Assembly (NCBI GenBank): GCA_018401645.1
Contig: JAGYKK010000018.1
Location: 1 to 61,518 of the forward strand
DNA length: 61,518 bases
Direction: 5' to 3'
From: Mycobacterium sp.
Lineage (GTDB): Bacteria > Actinomycetota > Actinomycetes > Mycobacteriales > Mycobacteriaceae
A program made the translations under genes and the position numbers. The notes under the pieces were generated by a model that was not told the DNA's origin, did not search any database, and worked only from the letters and a program-made list of their open reading frames with translations. Position 1 is the first letter of the stretch, and each line of letters begins with the position of its first letter. Positions 38,178 to 50,300 of this stretch are shown one piece after another.

Positions 38178-39401
38178 CTAGGCGCCCGGTGACGCCGATG
38201 CCCGCGCCCTGCTCGGCTTCGGCCGAGCCGGATGCGAATGAGGCCGCACCGCCGACGCCGCACTGGCAGGGTGAATTGTGCTGTTGGCCCTGGCTTTCCG
38301 CCCCGCTGCTGCCGAGATCTTGGCCGCCGGTGCGGCTGTCTTGATAGCTGTGGATGATGTTGCCGCGACCGACGGCGGGAGATTTTGCACGTCGGTGATG
38401 CCCTGTTCGACGGCGTTGACGAGGTCATTGGCGAAGGTCGCCAGGTTGATGCGCGGAAACAGCTGCGCACGGGTGGGTGTCCCCGGACTTATGTTGCGGT
38501 TGTAGCCGGCGTCGACGATAACCTTCAGCGCGGGTTCGATCAGGGCGACCAATGGCTGCAGCGCCGCCACATTGCGGATGGGGTCCAGAAGCGGCAGATT
38601 CTTGGTCGGAATGAGGTAGTAGGTGGTGTCACCCACTACCGGGCCCTGCTGATATTCGGGATGACCCGCGATGGTGTTGGCGGGATCGGCATATTTCGGG
38701 TGCAGGTACACGATCCCCATCAACGCATTCAGACCGGCGATGAGATTGATCGGATAGTTAGGAAAATCGGCGAATCCGTCGTATTGCTGAGCGATGTCGG
38801 CGGTGGGGAATCGAGTGTCGGTCGGCGTTGCGCCGTTGAACGAGAAGTCGACGATGGGAATGTATAAGCCCTTGAATCGCATCAGGAGGCCGCCGTTGGG
38901 CCGGTTGAGGTTGCCCGCCAACACGAACGAGATATCCGGAGCGCCAGGGAGGGGGGCGGTGCCGGGATAGAGCTTGGCAAGCGCGCGTTTGTATTCGGTG
39001 GAGATTACCGCACTCTGCGAAATGCCGGAGATGACGACGTGGTCGGACGGTGACGTGGTCGTGGCTACCGTCGAGGTCAAGATGTCGACACCGATGCGCA
39101 CCGATTGATTGAACTTCGCGGTCAAAAGGCCTGTCAGCGGCCACGCATCTTCCGGCGTGTAGAGCCGCCTGACGTCAGATACGGGAAAAGCGGCCAGTTC
39201 TGGGTGTGTCGGGCGAATGAAGTTGTCCATGATCCCGGTCGTGAAAGGCACACTTGGGGTTCCCGCGCCCGTCCCGCGCATCGTGATAACCGCGTTGGCG
39301 GTCAGCCGCACGTCTGACACCGTCGTCGACGACACGGCCAACGTCATTGCGCTGATCAATGCGAGCAGCAACACCAATATCGAACGGTTCGCATGTCGCA
39401 T
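38178..39401 (-). CDS. PE-PPE domain secreted esterase
   Basis: A 407-aa protein: signal segment ILVLLLALISAMTLAVSS, then the PE-PPE domain (PF08237), an alpha/beta hydrolase fold restricted to mycobacteria. VITMRGTGAGTP is the first strand, VVISGISQSAVIST is the nucleophile elbow, and FVLAGNLNRPNGGLLMRF and YDGFADFPNYPINLIAGLNAL are family blocks. There is no PE or PPE N-terminal domain, as in some non-tuberculous species. The C-terminal 60 residues are Ala/Pro/Ser-rich; the stop may be affected by an indel. It probably acts on mycobacterial lipids outside the cell. Confidence 0.88.
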   Translation of the reverse strand: MRHANRSILVLLLALISAMTLAVSSTTVSDVRLTANAVITMRGTGAGTPSVPFTTGIMDNFIRPTHPELAAFPVSDVRRLYTPEDAWPLTGLLTAKFNQSVRIGVDILTSTVATTTSPSDHVVISGISQSAVISTEYKRALAKLYPGTAPLPGAPDISFVLAGNLNRPNGGLLMRFKGLYIPIVDFSFNGATPTDTRFPTADIAQQYDGFADFPNYPINLIAGLNALMGIVYLHPKYADPANTIAGHPEYQQGPVVGDTTYYLIPTKNLPLLDPIRNVAALQPLVALIEPALKVIVDAGYNRNISPGTPTRAQLFPRINLATFANDLVNAVEQGITDVQNLPPSVAATSSTAIKTAAPAAKISAAAGRKARANSTIHPASAASAVRPHSHPARPKPSRARASASPGA

Positions 39402-39518
39402 GCTGAACCCCCTTGAGTCAGCTGGCACTGCTGGCTCTAGACACGGATTGCCCACGTCGACCAAGACCTCCCTGACGCCAAATAGCAATCACGAAGGCGG
39501 CCTGTGCGCACTAGTCGC

Positions 39519-39680
39519 TCAGAGTAGCTGCGCTTTCGCCTCTCGTCCACCGATTCGGGCGGTAGGTTTGAGGCTGAGGGCCTTCGTAATGCTGTCGGCC
39601 TGGGCGCGGCGCAGAGCATCCAGTTGGTTCGTGAGGGTGTTTCGTTGGGCCTCGGTCTCTTGCAGCCAGGTCCGGTACAT
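39519..39680 (-). CDS. Short coiled-coil protein, 53 aa
   Basis: MYRTWLQETEAQRNTLTNQL and DALRRAQADSITKALSLKP predict a helix rich in Glu/Gln/Arg. Codon third positions are GC-biased. It may be an independent gene or the tail of a broken one. No family recognised. Confidence 0.35.
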   Translation of the reverse strand: MYRTWLQETEAQRNTLTNQLDALRRAQADSITKALSLKPTARIGGREAKAQLL

Positions 39681-39718
39681 GGTGGCCTCGGAATTCTCCG
39701 GCGTCTAGCGTTTTCGGA

Positions 39719-40300
39719 ATGGGCCACCTCAGCGACGACGAGTGCCGGGAGCCGGATAGCTGCACCGACAGCCCACTACGTCGTAACGAGGTCGCTCGGA
39801 CTAGCCGGGATGTCGAGGCTGGCGAGTACACCATCGACGGTCCCGTCATCTTGGGGCCAGGGCTGCCGCCCGAGGATGGTTCCTGCGTTCAGTTCGCTGT
39901 GCAGTTTCATGTCACCACTGCAACGGTGGTCGGGCTCAAACGCATCGCCGATGCGCGCGGGGTGAGCGCGCCGGAACTGTACCGACAGGTCGTCGGTGAC
40001 CTGCCCTTGGCTTCCCGAGGGGGCTCCCTGCGTGAAATCTCGCCGGTGGACTCAGAAGCCGTAGTTGGCGAAGGCCTTGCAGCCCATCGTGGTCGACCGG
40101 CTGCACCGCCCGCCGTGGCACCTTCAGCGCTCAAGCGCGCGGATGAGCAGGTCTTTGATCTCGGCTTGTCCTTTTTCAAGGGACCGCGCCCGCAAGTTTG
40201 TGTCGGCGAGCCCAACCCGCGTCTCCGCAAGGAACTCGGCCAGTCCAGTCTCCACCGCGGCAAGACGCTGGGAATGTTCCCGTTGGAGCCTGGATGTTGA
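39719..40300 (+). CDS. Hypothetical protein
   Basis: The first 110 codons show the genome's codon bias (MGHLSDDECREPDSC, GEYTIDGPVILGPGLPPEDG) and include a ribbon-helix-helix-like end (VTTATVVGLKRIADARGVSA). Beyond about 40123 it overlaps, antisense, the end of the next gene, so the true stop is probably earlier and lost through an indel. A DNA-binding role is conceivable only. Confidence 0.45.
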   Translation: MGHLSDDECREPDSCTDSPLRRNEVARTSRDVEAGEYTIDGPVILGPGLPPEDGSCVQFAVQFHVTTATVVGLKRIADARGVSAPELYRQVVGDLPLASRGGSLREISPVDSEAVVGEGLAAHRGRPAAPPAVAPSALKRADEQVFDLGLSFFKGPRPQVCVGEPNPRLRKELGQSSLHRGKTLGMFPLEPGC

Positions 40301-41285
40301 CGGGAATGTTGACAAGATCCCAGTCACGGTTCACCAGCCGCCGGGCAACCGAGCGGGCTCGCACGGCACACGAGTAGTACAGATTGGCCAGCGTCACCGG
40401 GCCTTTCAATGCGTGCGGGATGAACGCGTTGAAGCAGATCATGTTGTCGCGGTAGGTGTAGCTGCCGAATCCGTATCCCGCGGGCTGGATCGAGAGGTCG
40501 TCCTGGTTGAGCGCCAACGCCAATCGGGCACCGTTGTCCGTCGACCCGGCGGAGAACGGAAACCGTTGCAGGATCAGCAGCCCGCTGCCGTAGAGCGGGT
40601 GCGGGTTGTCCCCGATGATCTGGCACAGCGAGGAGCCGTCGGCGTAGGGGAATTCCACCGTGAGGCCGTTGCCAGCGCTGCTCGCCCCCAGCGAGGGCGG
40701 CTGCATCATGTGCTGCTGGACCGCCTGGTCGAAGTCGTCGGCCTGCCACCGGCACGGCTGTTTACCATCCTCGACGAAGACGCGCGCCGACAACGCGATC
40801 TCATCGGGTGTGTCGCGAAGCCCGCTGTCGGGATGCACGCTGACGGCGATATTCCCGTCCAACTGCTCCGCCAGACCGGGACCCAGCAGCATGGCCTCGG
40901 TCAGTTGCGTCGCCGCGGCCGCACTGAGCAGAACCCGCATCCACTGGGCGTTCTCGTCGTGTACCAATGCCAGCGAGCACAACCTCAGCCGCCGGGTCTC
41001 GGGGTCGTACACCGGGCCGGCCAGTGCGGCGGTCTGCATCGGTCCGGTGCAGATGTCCTCGGCGGCCTGATCGGTGAGGTCAACGTCGTCGACCATGTCG
41101 GTCCGGACACCGATGAGGTACCCGGTCTGTCCGTCGAGGCCCTGCTCCTCGCCGATGATCTCGATGGTCTGCGCGCTCTGGTAGGCCCACCAGGTGAAGC
41201 CGTCCGGCCGGCGCACCGCCCACTCGTCGTCAACCTGTAACTGCGTGGAGTAGAGCCACTCGATGGTCTGCTGGCCGACGTTCAT
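40124..41285 (-). CDS. Hypothetical protein downstream of the giant gene (one frameshift)
   Basis: About 387 codons. The long N-terminal part (MNVGQQTIEWLYSTQLQVDD, TIEIIGEEQGLDGQTGYLIG, NGLTVEFPYADGSSLCQIIG, YTYRDNMICFNAFIPHALKG) has no recognised family. It resembles two chaperone-like or YbjN-type alpha/beta halves, rich in aromatic residues. Near 40290 the frame changes and the end is a coiled coil (QRLAAVETGLAEFLAETRVG, KGQAEIKDLLIRALER). ATG 41285 overlaps the stop of a 29-codon frame. Its position right behind the giant gene suggests a shared transcript. Confidence 0.6.
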
Positions 41286-41371
41286 GCTTCCCCCTGGGTG
41301 TGCCCGTGCAACTGCCGAATGCCGTCGCGGATCGCCGCCAGTCGCTGCTCAGAACGACTTGCTGAAACCAT
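41282..41371 (-). CDS. 29-codon coupling ORF
   Basis: MVSASRSEQRLAAIRDGIRQ begins inside the last codons of the giant gene in another frame and ends by ATGA overlap with the following gene. Its sequence resembles the coiled-coil tail of that following protein. It may be a translational bridge, or evidence that the giant gene's stop was displaced by an indel. Confidence 0.35.
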   Translation of the reverse strand: MVSASRSEQRLAAIRDGIRQLHGHTQGEA

Positions 41372-44300
41372 CGAAGGTGGCCGCGTAGACGGTCGACCCG
41401 CTGGCATAGGTACCGAGGACTTCGTCGCTACCCAAGCCGTCTCCGGTAGTGTAGGTGGTGAAGTTTGCTCCAGCGTCGGTGGAAATGCTCAGACCACCAT
41501 CGGAAAAGAAGCCATCACCTTCGGTGGCCGCGAAGACCGTCGACCCGCTCGCGTACACCCCGCGCACGGTGTCACCGCCCAAGCCATCGGCAGTGGTCTT
41601 CGTGGTGAACGACGCACCACCATCGGTGGAGATGCTCAGGCCACCGATACGCGTACCGACCCGCTCGCGTACACTCCACGAAGGGTGTTGCTACCCAGAC
41701 CTGCGGCAATGGTCTTGTTGGTGAACGACACACCATCGGTGGAGATACCCAGTCCGCCGATGGTCGCCGCGTACACCGTCGACCCGCTCGCGTACACCCC
41801 GAGAACGGCGTTGCTGCCCAGGCCGTTGGCAGTGGTCCTGTTGGTGAACGACGCACCACCATCGGTGGAAATGCCCAGACCACCGACGGTCGCCGCGTAC
41901 ACCGTCGACCCGCTCGCATACACCCCGTACACAAGGTTGCTGCCCAGGCCCTCGTCAAAGGTGAGGTTGGTGAAGGACGCACCATCGGTGCGTGCCCCGA
42001 GGATACCACCGGTGGCGCGTACACCGATCGACCCGCTCGCGTACGCAATACGTTGCTGCCCAGGCCGATGGCAGTGGTCCTATGGTGAACGACGCACCAC
42101 CATCGGTGGAAATGCCCAGACCACCGGTCGCCGCGTACACCGTCGACCCGCTCGCATACCGCTCACAATATTGTTGCTAGACCGTCGGCGACGGCGATTG
42201 GTGACCTGAGATCGCAGACGCCACCGTCTCCGCCGTCGCCGTTGCCATGAGCCAGGAGCGGACCCCGCGCCGTGCCGCCGGCACCGCGGCGCTCTACTGC
42301 GCCACCACGCCGGTTGCAGGGTTCGCGGTCGACCAGTTCGTTGTCCATGGTTCGCTCACGGCACCATCGGTACCGGCAACGCCGGTTAGCCGCCGACACG
42401 GCAACTCGTCGCGCCAGCCCCGCCGTTGCCGCCGTTGACCGCACCCCATCACCACCAGTGCCACCCGTCACCGGCGGCCCCGGCAGCATCCGGATCGGTG
42501 TGCCGTCATGCTCCACCGCCGTTGCCGCCGTTGCCGCCGGGGTCACCGCCGCGCCGTCCACGCCGCTGGTGCCTCCGGTCCACCGCTGCCCCATTACCGG
42601 CCGCGCCACCGGCACCGCCGCTGCCCGCGACGCCGGGATCTCGCCGCCTCCCCGCCCGCCGCATTGGTGGCGCGCGGTGCCGCGTCTACCGCAATCCGCC
42701 CCGAGGACCCCGACAGCCTGCAGCCACCGACACCTTGGGTGCCGTTGGTACCGGTAACCGACGTTACCTCGGCCACCACCGGCCGCCCCGGCACCCCATC
42801 GCCACCATCACCGGCGGCCGTGCCGTCGGCCGCACTGGTCATCGCCAGGTTGCCGCTGTCAGTGGCAGAGACCGCGACGAACAGCTCTGACCAGCGGGCC
42901 ACCCCAGGAATCGCTTTACTTTTATCTGATTGTGGTAAAGGACTGCAGGTCAGGTGATGCATCAGGAGGTCTCACGCCCCGGTCGCAGCCGGAGTTGGCG
43001 ACGACCGAACCTCTCGTTAGCTCGCCACCCCAGATCACCGAGGACCAGTTGTTGTTCGACGCCGGGATTCTTACGCTGGTCCAGGGTGATGCCATCCGCC
43101 CAGTCTGGTGCCCGAGTTGGCCACGGCGACGAACTTCTCCTGACCGGCCGGACCACCCCAGACCACTTGTTGCCAGTTGTTGTTGGCAGCCGAGGTCTGC
43201 GCGGTCCAGGTGATGCCGTCGGGAGAGGTCATCACCCGGTTACCGGTGCCACTGGTGGCCACCGCGACGAATAGCTCCTGACCCCGGACGTTTTTTGCCA
43301 GTTGACGCAGTCAATCGTTGTTAGCGGCCAGGTCTGCGCGGTCAGGTGTTCGTCGGGAGGTCATGCCGGTTGTTCTCCCATTGGCGGAGGTGCCGACAGA
43401 CGTCTCTGCCCGGCCGGACCACCCCAGACCGCCGACTCTGATTCGACGCCGCGGTCCGCGAGGTCCAGTTGATGCCATCCGGGACGTCATCCCCGCCAGC
43501 TGAACACCACCGCGACGGGCTGCTCTGGGTTACCCAGGTCACCTCGCCAAGGAAGCCCCCGGTCGCCGCGGTTTGCGAGGGTCAGGTCACGCCGTCCGGG
43601 AGGTCACTGCGGTTAACCCTTACCGACCACTGACGAACTCCTGAGCATGCAGCCGGGTTTCCCAGACCACCGACTGCCACCACCGCGGTTGCCGGCTCTG
43701 CGAGGTCAGGTCACTCCGGCAGGCCCGAGGCCTGCGGGTGCGCCGACACCGCCATTGCCACCGGCCCGGCTGCCCGCGCGCGCCAGCCCCGCCGCTGCCG
43801 CCGTTGCCAGGACGCGCGCGCACCACAGCCACCGACACCACCCGTTTGCCCATACGGCCGTACCGTCCTGGCCGTCATCACCGGCACTGGTCCGGCCGCG
43901 CCTATCGCGCCGGCCGCACCGCCGCCACCAGACCGCCAGCACCACCATTGCCGACCAGACCACTGACGCACCGACACCCACCATCGCGAGCGGTCGCCAG
44001 CCGCGGCACTGAATCTGCGGCCGCGTCGCGGCCTGCCCATCGTCACCACCGTTACCGCCAGACTGCGCTGCAACAATGACCGTACCGCCGGTCTGACCGC
44101 TGCCCAGCGCCGCCAGACCGCCAGCGCCGGGATCCCCGCCAGCACCGCCGACGCCGCCATCGGGGCCATCCCCACGTCCGCACCGTGCCGCCGGCACCCC
44201 GCCCGCAGCGCCGGCGCCGCCATCGCGCCGTCGCCGCCGACACCGTCGGACGCTGGTCACTCAAGCCGCCGCCATCCCGCCAGCACCATTTCCCGCCGGC

Positions 44301-47300
44301 TCCGCCAGCGCCGCGGCCCGCCATCAAACCGTCGCCCGCCAATCTCGGCGCAAACCGGGCCCGGCGCTCGCGCAAAATACCTCATCGCGCCTGGGGCTGC
44401 CGGGGACCGCCGGTGCGCCATCTCGTCGGTCCTTTGTTGGCAACGCCGGTCGAACCGCCGCCGGCCCACAGCGCCACCGGTACCGCGCTACCCAGCGCCA
44501 CCACTACCCCCGTTGCCGCCGACACCAGGTCACCCGGTTCCGACGCCGTCAACCCCCGACCGCACTCTGGCGCACCACCGACACCATCGCCAGCCGCGCC
44601 ACCGGCACCACCACCTGCGTCCAGGACCCCTTCGCCGCGCAGGCCGGTTAAACCGCTGCGGCCCCGCCATCCACCGCTGCCGCACCGGCGCCACCGCTGC
44701 GCCGGCAGCGTCGCCACCCGGTCGCGGGTTGGGCCGCCGTCCGCCGCACCGTCCAACACCCGCGCCACCAAGCACCTACACGCCACGCATCACCGGCACC
44801 ACCATCGCCATCGGTCCCACTGGCCCCCGATGACGCCGGTCGTTCCCCTGCCGGCACCCCCATTTCTGTTTAGCCGCACCCCGGCACCGCCGCTGCCGCC
44901 AGCCGTCAGTGCCCGAGTCGCGGTTCGTGCCGTCAGCCCCTGCCGCACCAGCAGGCCAGCGCCACCAGCGCCACCATGACCCGCCGCACCACCGCCGTCA
45001 CCATCGGTCCCTGGCCCCGGCGACACCAGTCCGCCAGTGCCCCAACGCCACCAGGTACCGCCAACGCCCCCGGCACCACCGCTGCCACCGTCGCCACCAC
45101 TACCGGCCGGGACCACAGCCGCACTGGTCATCACCCTGTTGCCGGTGCCCGTCGTGGCCACCGCGACGAACGTCTCCTGACACCCCAGGCCACCGACTGC
45201 CAGGAGTTGCCCGCCGCGGAGGTCCGCGAGGTCCAGGTAATGCCATCCGGGGACGTCATCACCCGGTTACCGGTGCCGGTCGAGCTCACCGCGACGAACT
45301 GTTCCTGACCGGCCGGACCACCCCAGGCCACCGACCGCCAGGAGTTGTTGGCCGCGGAAGTCCGGGAGGTCCAGGTAATGCCATCCGGGGAGGTCATCAC
45401 CCGGTTACCGGTGCCGGTCGAGCTCACCGCGACGAACTGTTCCTGACCGGCCGGACCACCCCAGGCCACCGACTGCCAGGAGTTGTCCGCCGCGGAGGTC
45501 CGGGAGGTCCCGTGTGCCATCCGGAGGTCGTGCCCGGTTGCCAGGCGATTGGGCCACCGCGACGAACCTGACCGGCCGGACACCCCAGACTCGCTGCCGG
45601 GTGCCCGCGCGGGTCAGGGTCAGGTATCGGAGGTCATCACCCGGTTACCGGTGCCTGAATTGGCCACCGCGACGAATGTTTCCTGCCCGGCCGGACCACC
45701 CCAGGTCACCGCTCGCCAGTTGTTGTCGGCCGCGGAGGTCTGGGAGTTCCAATGCCATCCGGGGAGGTCATCACCCGGTTACCGGTGCCCGACTGGGCCA
45801 CCGCGACGAACTGTTCCTGACCGGCCGGACCACCCCAGACGCCATTCCCGAGGTTGTTGGCCGCCGGGGTCTACGGTCAGATCCGGGAGGTCATCCTGGT
45901 CGGTGCCCGAATTAGCCACCGCGACGAATTGTTCCTGCCCGGCCGGGTTCACCAGGCCGCGACGCAAACCGAGGATCGGCCGCGGAGATCTGGTTCCAGT
46001 TCACCCCGGCAGGCCCGAAGGTGCGTCGCTTCGGCCGCCGTTCTGGCCCGCCATAGCGCCACCATCGCCGGCCACCCCGCCGACACCACCATCATAAGTC
46101 ACCACCCGCAGCACCCGCCAGACCGCTCACACCGCCAGCAGCACCGCCACTTCCACCGGTGCCGCCCGCACCCCCGGCGCCGCCGCTGCCGCCGTTACCG
46201 CCATCGGTGCCCGAGTCCCCGGCGGTTGCCCGTCAACCCCGGCCACACCGTTCTGGCCCGCACCACCGGCACCACCATCGCCAGCGAAGCCACCGTTACC
46301 GCCGTCGCCGTCGGTTCTGGCCCCGGCAGACCAGGTCGGAACCACCGCCGACTTTGGCACCACCGGTACCGCGCTGACGCCACCACTGCCGCCGCTGCCG
46401 CCATCAGTTGACTCTTGGGTTGCGGCGCCGTCAGCGGCACCGTTCTGTTGCACCACCGGCACCACCGCCGCGTGCACGCCGCCGGCACCACCGTCACCGT
46501 CACCACCCGCGGCACCCGCAGAACCGCTCACACCGCCAGCGGCCGCCACTTCCACCGGTTCATAGTTACCTCCAGCTACCAGCACCGCCCGTACGTCGCC
46601 ACGAATCGCCGGGTTCGTTATGCCGTCAGCGGCCATTGCCAGCAGCTTCACCACCAGCGCCATCGCCGGCCGCCCGCCGACACCACCATCACCGTGCCGC
46701 CCGCGACACGCAGAACCGCTCAGACCTTTACTGCCCGCCACACTTCCACCGGTACCGCACCCCCGGCACCACCGCTGCCGCCGTTACCGCCATCGGTGCC
46801 CGAGGTCCCGGCAGTTGCACCGTCAGCCCCGGCCGCACCGTCAACACCCGCGCCACCGGCACCGCCACTGCCCGCTTCGCCACCGGCCGCTCTCATCGGT
46901 CCCACTGGCCCCGGCGACACCGGTCAAACCACCGCCCGCACCCCCAACACCACCGGTTCCGCCCGCCCCGCCGGTCCGCCGCTGCCACGCTGCCGCCATC
47001 GGTCCCCGACTCGCCCGGGTTCGCGCCGTCAACCCCGGCCGCACCGTCAACACCCGCACCACCGGCACCACCACCGCCACGCCACGCACCACCATCGCCG
47101 TCAACACCCACGGCGCCCGCGGAACCGGTTAAACCGCCTGCAGTCCCGCCACTTCCACCCGTACCGCCCGCACCCCCCGCGCCACCGCTGCCGCCAGCCT
47201 GACCGTCACCACCCGACTCACCCGGGTTCGCGCCGTCAACCCCGGCCGCACCGTCAACGCCGGCACCACCGGCACCACCACTGCCAAGCCGCCACCGGCA

Positions 47301-50300
47301 CCACCATCACATCACCACCCGCGGCACCACCGAACCGGTCGAACCGCCTGCCGCCCCACCACTTCCACCGGTACCGCCATTGCCCCCGGCACCACCATAC
47401 CGCCGCTGCCGCCATCGGTTTACGACTCACCCGGGTTCACCAGCCCGGCGACACCGCCACACCGCCGACACCACCACTGCCGAGCGCCACCGGCACCTGC
47501 GTCACCGTCGGTCACTGGCCCCGGCGACACCAGTTGACCACCGCCAGGTGCGCCCAGCACCGCCGGGCACCGCCCGCCGGTCCCACCGCTGCCGCCAGCC
47601 TGGCCGTCGCCACCCAATTCGCCCGGGTTCGTGCCGTCAACCCCGGCCGCTCCGTCAACGCCGGCACCACCGGCACCACCACTGCCCGCTACGCCACCGT
47701 TACCACCATCGCCATCGGTCCCACTGGCCCCGGCGACACCGGTCAAACCACCGCCCGCACCCCCAACACCACCACTGCCACCGCTACCCCCGGAACCACC
47801 GCTGCCGCCGCTGCCGCCATCGGTCCCCGACTCACCCGGGTTCGCGCCGTCAACCCCGGCCACACCGTTCTGTCCCGCACCACCGGCACCACCACTGCCG
47901 CCGCGCCACCGGCGCACCACGCCCGTCACAATCTGCCACCGCTGGCACCGCAGAGCCGCTCGAACCACCTGCGTCTTGCTCACCAGGAACCCGCCCCCGG
48001 TCCCGCCGCTGCCGTTGCCGCCATCGGTCCCGACTCACCGGGGTTCGTGCCGTCAACCGAGCCGCACCGTCAACGCCGAGCACCGCCGGCTGCCACCACT
48101 GCCCGCCACCGGCACCGCCGTCACCGATCACCACCCGCGGCACCCGCGGGACCGCTCACACCGCCTGCAGCACCGCCACATCCACCGGTACCGTAACGCC
48201 AACGCCACACACTACGCCAGCGCCACCGTCAGTTAGGCAGCGCCCGCGGCGCCATCCCGACTTCCCGCCCCGTCCGGCTCCTGATACCGTTGCCCGCGGA
48301 CACCACCAGCACCGCCATCACCGTCCGGTTCCACCACCGGCCCACCGTCGAACCATGGCCCCGCTCCACCGTTGCCGCCCCCACCCCCGGCGCCTCCGCT
48401 GCCATATTATCGCCACGAGGTCCCCAGTTGCACCGTCGCCCAGCCACACCGTTCTGGCCCGCATACCACCAGCACCACCACTACCCGCCACGCCACCGGC
48501 ACCACCATCATAGGTCGGTCCCACTGGCCCCGGCGACACCGGTCAAACCACCGCCAGTGCCCCCAGCACCACCGGTACCGCCCGCCCCGCCGGTCCCACC
48601 GCTGCCGCCAGCCTGGCCGTCGCCACCCAATTCGCCCGGGTTCGTGCCGTCAACCCCGGCCGCACCGTCAACGCCGGCACGCGGCACCACCACTGCCGGC
48701 ACGCCACGGCACCATCACCATCACTACCCGCGGCACCCGCAGAACCGAGTCCGAACCATGCCGCGCCGCTTCCACTAGGTACCGCCTTTGGCACCACAGC
48801 TGCCGCCGCTTGCCGCCATCGGTCCCGGCTCACCCGGGTTCGCGCCGTTAGCTGACTCCGTTCTGTCCGCACCGCCGACACCACCACTGCCATTGCGCCA
48901 CCGGCACCGCCGACCGTCGGTCCCACTGGCCCGGCGACACCGGTCAAACCGCCAGTGCTGGCACCACCGGTACCGCCCGCCCCGCCGGTCCCACCGCTGC
49001 CGCCAGCCTATTCAATCCGCCCACCAATTGCCGGGTTCGTGCCGTCGGCCCGGCCGCTCCGTCAACGCCGGCACCACCGGCACCACCTGCCCGCTACACC
49101 ACAGTTACCACCATCGCCATCGGTCCCACTGGCCCCAGCGACACCGGTCCCGCCCCCAACACCACCACCACCGCTACCCCGGAACCACCTGCCGCCGCTG
49201 CCGCCATCGGTCCCGACTCCGGGTTAGCGCCCGCATCGCGGCCAGAATTACCGTTCTGTCCCACCACCACCGGCACCACCACTGCCCGCCACCACGCCAC
49301 CGGCACCGCCGTCACCATCACCACCCGCGGCACCCGCAGGAGCCGCTCAGACGCCACCGTCACCCCATCCACCAGGTACCGCCCGCACCCCGGTCCCGCC
49401 GCTGCCGCCGTTGCCGCCATCGGTCCCCGACTCACCGGGGTTCGTGCCGTCAACCAGCCGCGCCGTCAGCTTCCAGCACCCAGCCAAGCACCACCACCCG
49501 CCACGCCACCACGGCCGCCATCGCCGCCACCACCCGCGGCGCCGCAGAACCGCTCACACCGCCTGCAGCACCGCCACTTCCACCGGTACCGCCCGCACCG
49601 CCAACGCCACTACCGCCAGCGCCACCGTCAGTGCCCGACGCGCCCGCATAAGCGCCATCAGCCCGATCCGCGGCTCTCTGACCGCCGTTGCCGCGACGCC
49701 ACCAGCACCGCCATCACCGTCGGTTCCACCGGCACCGGCCACGCCGTCAGACCACCCGCGGCACCCCCCGCTCCGCCAGTACCGCCCCACCCCGGCGCCT
49801 CCGCTTCCAGCAAACCACCCGGATCCCCGGCAGTTGCACCCAGCCACCGTTCTGGCCCGCACCACCAGCACCACCGCACCCGCCACGCCACCGGCACCAC
49901 CATCGCCGTCGGTCCCACTGGCCCCGGCGACACCAGTCAAACCACCGCCAGATTGCCCAGCACCACCGGTACCGCCCGCCCCGCCAGTCCCACCGCTGCC
50001 GCCAGCTGGCTGTCGCCACCCAATTCGCGGGTTCGTTGCCGTCAGCCCCAGCCGCACCGTCAGCTTTTCCGGCACCACCGGCACCACCGCTGCCCGCCCG
50101 CCGCCAGCACCGCCGTCGCCGTCGGTCCCATTGGCCCGGCGATACCGGTCGAACCACCGCCAGTTGCCTCCAGCGCCACCGGTTCCGCCCGCCCCGCCGG
50201 CGCCCCCGCTGCCCGCCGGCCATCGATCCCGGCAGTTGCACCGTCAGCCCCGGCCGCACCGTCAACACCCGCACCACCAGCACCACCATCGCCGGCCCAG

